NCBI GenBank assembly: GCA_030278955.1
Contig: JAOANR010000004.1
Location: 19,409,096-19,473,095, forward strand
Source of the DNA: Hygrophila difformis
Taxonomy: Eukaryota; Streptophyta; Magnoliopsida; Lamiales; Acanthaceae
Reading direction: 5' to 3'
DNA length: 64,000 nucleotides
The notes under the pieces were generated by a model that was not told the origin of the DNA, made no database searches, and saw only the letters and a list, made by a program, of their open reading frames with translations. Shown here piece after piece: positions 59,822 through 64,000 of the stretch (the first letter of the stretch is position 1; every line of letters begins with the position of its first letter). A program made the position numbers and the translations under genes.

Positions 59822-60441
59822 CTGTTTGATCCATCCTTGACCTCATAATCACCCAGTCGATCGAAAACATCTGATACATTCTCCTTCCCCTTTTGGGGAA
59901 AACCCAATCGTTTCCACACTCCCGTCTTCTTCTGACCCGATGGTTGTTCTCCCAGCCGATCGTTTACAAACCCCTTGATGGTTGATGGCTGATCCCCTAA
60001 CCGATCATGTGCAGACTTTTTCTGATCAGGATGTACCATTACCATATTAGCAACTGGGAATGGGTTCTTATCAATTGCCATCAATCTATCTGGGAATTTC
60101 ATCTTCCCATCATCAATATGCTTCTGGACCATCTTCCTGAAATGTCCGCAGACTGCAGTAGTATGGGTGGCAGATGCATTAAATCTACACCACCCGGCCT
60201 CCATTTGTTCCTTTATCGGCTACGGATGATTTCCCTTGAACTCAAAGAGTCAATTCTTCAAACAATAATCAAAGATCTCATCCATCTGAGAAAGATCAAA
60301 AGTATAAAATCTTTGAGATTCATCTCTAACTTCACCCTCCTTTTCCTTTCCTCTTACTGGCCGGAGAGCTGGACAAGTCATAGGCTTCTTAATTACTAAC
60401 TCGACCCTTACGACTTCTGCTAAGGCGGGCACATCCTCCAT
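59794..60441 (-). pseudogene. Gypsy gag fragment
   Basis: Two frames, 60441-60250 and 60204-59794, together cover a gag segment: FDLSQMDEIFDYCL and a zinc-knuckle-like WCRFNASATHTTAVCGHF followed by MVQKHIDDGKMKFPDR, a wording shared by Tat-type Gag proteins. Stops lie between the frames. The N-terminal capsid part is not present before homology ends near 60575. Confidence 0.75.
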
Positions 60442-60575
60442 ATTAAATTCTTCACCAACCTCACACCTATCCAGAGATCCTGCAAAGGATGCAGCCGATT
60501 GGATAGGTTGAGATCTTCCGCCTTGACTTGAAAGTCGCTTGTTCGTGAAACTTTTGACAAATTTCCCACACGAGT

Positions 60576-61317
60576 ATTTTTAAGAAAATGAGATAATCCT
60601 GGTGTTGATTTTATTTGATGAAAATCGATTTATGAAAGTGGAGTTGGAATTAGGGATATGTTTATAGGTTATCACATTTTTATTTACTCGTGTTAAGAAA
60701 CTGTGGCCCGAAAGCGCACGGCGTCAAAAATTGCAGTATTTATAGTAAGTACCGGATCGTTCACTGGAGGATGTGCGATAGAAGCAGGGCCCACGTCGTT
60801 TACTAAGATTTTCCACTCGGTTACTCGATTCAAGTTTGTGTTTTAATTATCAACTACTTGACATAATTTAAACTAGATTATGAAAGCAATTAATATAAAG
60901 CAGATAAAATTATTCTAGAAAGCGAATTAAATTTAATCTAAGAAAGCAATAAAATTATTCTAAGAAAGCGGTTAAGATTATTCTAAGAAAGCAGATTTAA
61001 AATATGACAGAAGGGACAGGAAGAAAAGAATAAAGATTGGACAAGATTCAGATGAAACACAATTAAACTTCCATTTTTAATACACAAATCGCAGCTTGGG
61101 ATAATCTTCAAGTTAGCTAATTCTCATGCTCTCTACACCATGTTCCCTTTAACAGACAGGTACTTACAGTAAGAGTTTACATGCTCTTAAGACAACAAAT
61201 TCTAAGATACCACAGACTTACAACTGCTCCCGTCAGAGCGTGTCATTTATCTGTGGTGGACAAGCAACACCTGGCAAATCATTAGTTGACGTGCCAAGTA
61301 CTCCTATCAATCCCCCA
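60576..61317. other. Spacer with short tandem repeats
   Basis: No gene. 'aaattattctaagaaagc'-type units of about 22-24 bp repeat three or four times at about 60915-61000. Confidence 0.5.
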
Positions 61318-63060
61318 TGTCACACCCAAAGATTTTAATCGAGCCTGAACTATCCCTTAACTATCAGTCCTAGTAGCAGTTACACAACTCTCAATACAAC
61401 CGAGTGACCTCTAACGAATGCATTTAAAAGAAAGCGATAAAGAAAGCATTTAAAATCCTATCACTCGGAGGTTTTTGAAAGTTTGACCCTGGTAGTAAAA
61501 GAAAGCCCCCAATGAGAATGACCGGATGTGGATCAAGAATTCCCGGCTCTCGGTGAACCGCTCGCAGTGTTCACTTCCTTCCGGGTGGTTATGAGATACA
61601 AACTAATGAAACGAACTAGTGAATTAGTTCGTTCCAGATGCACTCACTCAGGATCAAAAATAGGCTTTGGCAGAAGAGGACAGCAGTTGAAAGAGTACTC
61701 AACCCTATCTCAGAAAATAACCAAGGCCCGAATGTTGTTCCTCTAGTATTAACTATCACACCGTATTTGAGTCCAAGTGGACCCCATCTCAGTGCAACAT
61801 TTAATATCAGATTCCCAACACACAGCAATTTCGGAAAATAATTGATTTGAAAACCATTCCCTAAACAGGTACTAGCCTCTCAATTAAAACACAGATCCTT
61901 TCAGTCTAGGTGAGACCTAATCGCTGACTCTGCTTCTAATTTCCCAAAATCAACCCCCAGTCGGATATGAATTAGTCATAACTGAGGAATTTATCCCTTA
62001 CTTAGATCCGGATTTTATAAATGAATTTTTGTTGGAGATTTATCATGAGACATCTGATTTAAATCACGACTTCTATGTCCAAGGGAAGGATCCCAAAATA
62101 ATTATGACCACAATATTTACATAATAGTATCATGCATAATTTTATAAAGAAGTGTAAAATTAAATAACCCAAAATATAAGGTGGGTTTAGACAGAAGTTG
62201 GAACACAAAGATGAAATAGCCGGAGATGAGAAGAATTTTGGCTAAAGAGATGACAAAATAATTAGGGTTAATTGGATTGCAGTTATCTGTGGTCCAGTTC
62301 CCTAATTATTAAGGTGAGATGATTTTTAGACAGTGGAATGCCCTAAATGACAGTTGCCGCCGTCATCTTAGACTCCACTATCTGTGAATTTGGATGAAAA
62401 CCTACATGTTCTATTACTGCACTAATTATTAGATGACATTGGCATATATCATCTAACATTACTACAGCTTCAGATTCGGGTTTGAAATTAAGATAAAGAA
62501 AAGAAAACTGTATCCGGATAGGCGTCAGCTGAGCAGCTATTATAATCCCGGATGGACGAACCGCCAAGGCTTCCACCGACCACTATCCGGACCATGCAAA
62601 ATAACATCTAGTAATTAATATACAGACCACGAGCTAGTTTATCCGTGTGGGAATACCCGCCAACATTAGTCTGTCATACCTCTTACCAGCTGTTTCACAC
62701 AACACGGGTAAAGACAAAATAAATAAAAGAAAATATTTTTGGGTCGTCTTGTATGAGAGACTTTGGTTTCTCATGCAAGGGTATGGAAATTATTCCATAA
62801 TTACTCTTTATGTCTAAATAATCACTCATTCCATAATTAATTAATTACAGTCCGGATTATATACTTAGATCATTAGAGTTTAATTTTTGTAGAAGAATCT
62901 TTTAATGGGAAATTGAACAAAGTTCTTTATATCAAATTAATCATGGGTTGAGATCATTGGATTTCAACCTCAAAATATTAATATAAAGGTTCAATTAATT
63001 AATGGGGTGAGATGGAGAATAAAAATTTGGCAAAAAGGTGCCATGCATGTCGTGAGACAG
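61318..63060. other. Probable retrotransposon LTR or leader, no gene
   Basis: The start 'tgtcacacccaaag' is a frequent opening of plant gypsy LTRs, which suggests an LTR beginning at 61318, but no partner copy or coding region lies in the window. A perfect small palindrome AACGAACTA...TAGTTCGTT sits at about 61613-61636. Open frames at 61528-61841 and 62343-62576 match nothing known to me. Confidence 0.3.
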
Positions 63061-63530
63061 AGTCTGTGTCGTGAACCGTGGGTTCACGACGGGAGGATCA
63101 CGACATGAGAGGTGGGAAATAAGAGAAATTAATAATTTTTAGAAATTTAGGGTTTGTTGTGTCACTAAACAAAAATCTGTGTCGCTAGGCATGGCCTCGC
63201 GACAAGGGTTTAGCGACACAAGGTTCGAAAATTCAACAAGGGCATAATTCCTGGTCGCGGAACAAGGAGTGTCTCGCGGACCGTGGGTCCGCGACAGGGG
63301 TTTCACGACAGAGCCGTTCCAGAATAAATTGCAAGTATTTGGGTCCTCGGTCGCTAATCAAGGAGTGTGTCGCGAACCGTGGGTTCGCGACAGGCTTGCC
63401 TCGCGACCGAGGGATTGTAAAAATTTTATAAAATTTCGGCAGCATAACGCCTAATATTGCATTGCATAAAAGTGCGTTGTGATCTCACAACGGGAATATT
63501 ACGTTGCAACCCGTGGGGTTACAACATGAT
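63061..63530. repeat. Cluster of GC-rich hairpins with covarying stems
   Basis: Four hairpins share a GTG loop: 63068-63090 (GTCGTGAACC/GGTTCACGAC), 63273-63295 (CTCGCGGACC/GGTCCGCGAC), 63369-63391 (GTCGCGAACC/GGTTCGCGAC) and 63503-63525 (GTTGCAACCC/GGGTTACAAC). Others are GTTGTGA-TC-TCACAAC at 63476-63491 and TGTGTCGCTA...TAGCGACACA at about 63177-63218. Around the second and third, a ~97-bp unit ('ggtcgc..aa.caaggagtgt') is tandemly repeated. Confidence 0.8.
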
Positions 63531-64000
63531 GCAATACAATATAGGAAATGCAATTTTTGAAATAATAATATGCACAAACACTCAAATATCATCCCTTTCT
63601 AGATCTAATATATTAAAAATAAAAATAAAAATGAAAATAAAATACTACCTAAATACTAAGATAGCAACAGAAACAAAAAAACAAATAAGAAAAGAAACAA
63701 AACTAGCACTAGCACAAAACTAAAAATAAACTAAACTAACCAACTAATTTAATAAACCTATACTAAATCTATCAAGGGATAAATAACAGGTGTTTGTGCA
63801 TTTTTTAATCTAAATGAGCATTAAAACCTAACTAAAACAAAAAAAAGTCAAGCAACCCAAAAATTTAAGATAAAGCAGTACATACTAGGAGAGGAGCCCA
63901 TCACAGAATATTTGTGAGACATTTTCTTGATCATTTCAACAAAATATGGTTTAAAATACACCCATTGATTAAGTGTTTTCAACCCAAAATACAAAAATAA
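63531..64000. other. AT-rich end of window, no gene
   Basis: A-rich sequence with runs such as 'aaaataaaaataaaaatgaaaataaaa'. The open frame at 63457-63723 is compositional. Nothing recognised. Confidence 0.5.

Larger units (their letters stand above)
50040..60575 (-). mobile_element. Tat-lineage Ty3/gypsy retrotransposon with antisense accessory gene
   Basis: Minus-strand order is gag remnant (60.4-59.4 kb), protease (59.3-58.8), reverse transcriptase (58.2-57.0), two RNase H segments (57.0-56.4) and integrase (56.3-55.0). A second, archaeal-type RNase H before integrase marks the Tat lineage. Beyond integrase is a ~4 kb gene on the opposite strand, an arrangement known in Tat-type elements. 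A purine tract complementary to ccccct at 50041-50046 follows 'ctcgtca', which could mark the 3' LTR start at 50039. I could not pair two LTRs: the gag N-terminus, primer-binding site and 5' LTR seem lost near 60575. Stops in every domain show it is dead. Confidence 0.85.

Noticed and set aside
63061..63530. CRISPR-like array
   Set aside because: Spacing is irregular, there are no equal-length unique spacers, and the genome is clearly plant nuclear DNA.

Overview
This window is nuclear DNA of a flowering plant, probably a eudicot. It has spliced genes with GT-AG introns, an Em-type seed LEA gene, a bHLH51-like transcription factor gene, and many plant transposon families (Copia, Ty3/gypsy of the Tat type, Helitron, CACTA-like, small TA-flanked MITEs). 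Two ordinary host genes frame a dense nest of mobile elements.

Layout. 1-2.1 kb: an Em-like LEA gene on the minus strand with G-box/ABRE promoter motifs. 2.1-8.0 kb: a CACTA-like element with CACTG/CACCG ends and GATCGG-rich subterminal regions; inside it lie a 249-bp AT-rich tandem array and a non-autonomous Copia element with one truncated LTR. 8.1-10.8 kb: a decayed Copia pol and the start of its 3' LTR. 10.8-43.3 kb: what reads as one very large (32.5 kb) Helitron, with a 5' TC end after A and a 3' hairpin plus CTAG before T. 43.6-46.7 kb: the bHLH51-like gene (minus strand), with a MITE in its only intron. 48.7-49.8 kb: a second CACTA-like repeat and tRNA-like promoter motifs. 50.0-60.6 kb: a Tat-lineage gypsy element on the minus strand with a spliced antisense accessory gene (plant mobile domain plus coiled coil). 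60.6-64.0 kb: no gene recognised, but a family of GC-rich hairpins at 63.0-63.5 kb.

The Helitron is the exceptional part. It carries a Rep/helicase gene broken by two frameshifts and a stop; a mosaic of captured host gene pieces (DXR of the MEP isoprenoid pathway on +, one exon of ribosomal protein eS24 on -, the 3' half of a MAP65 microtubule-associated protein gene on +); an intact nine-exon RPA1-like single-strand DNA-binding protein gene (637 codons by my splice model); and three B3-domain genes, one of them an intact four-exon ORF (224 aa). A 770-bp piece of the captured MAP65 gene, introns included, recurs 20,680 bp downstream near the Helitron 3' end, and an inverted duplication at 32.0-32.5 kb could fold into a long hairpin. 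Rep/helicase and RPA are the expected replication partners of a plant Helitron; B3 proteins are not usual Helitron cargo.

Limits: splice sites are read by eye from GT/AG and reading phase; family names come from remembered motifs, not searches; ends of old elements are approximate. I cannot prove that both Helitron ends belong to one insertion.
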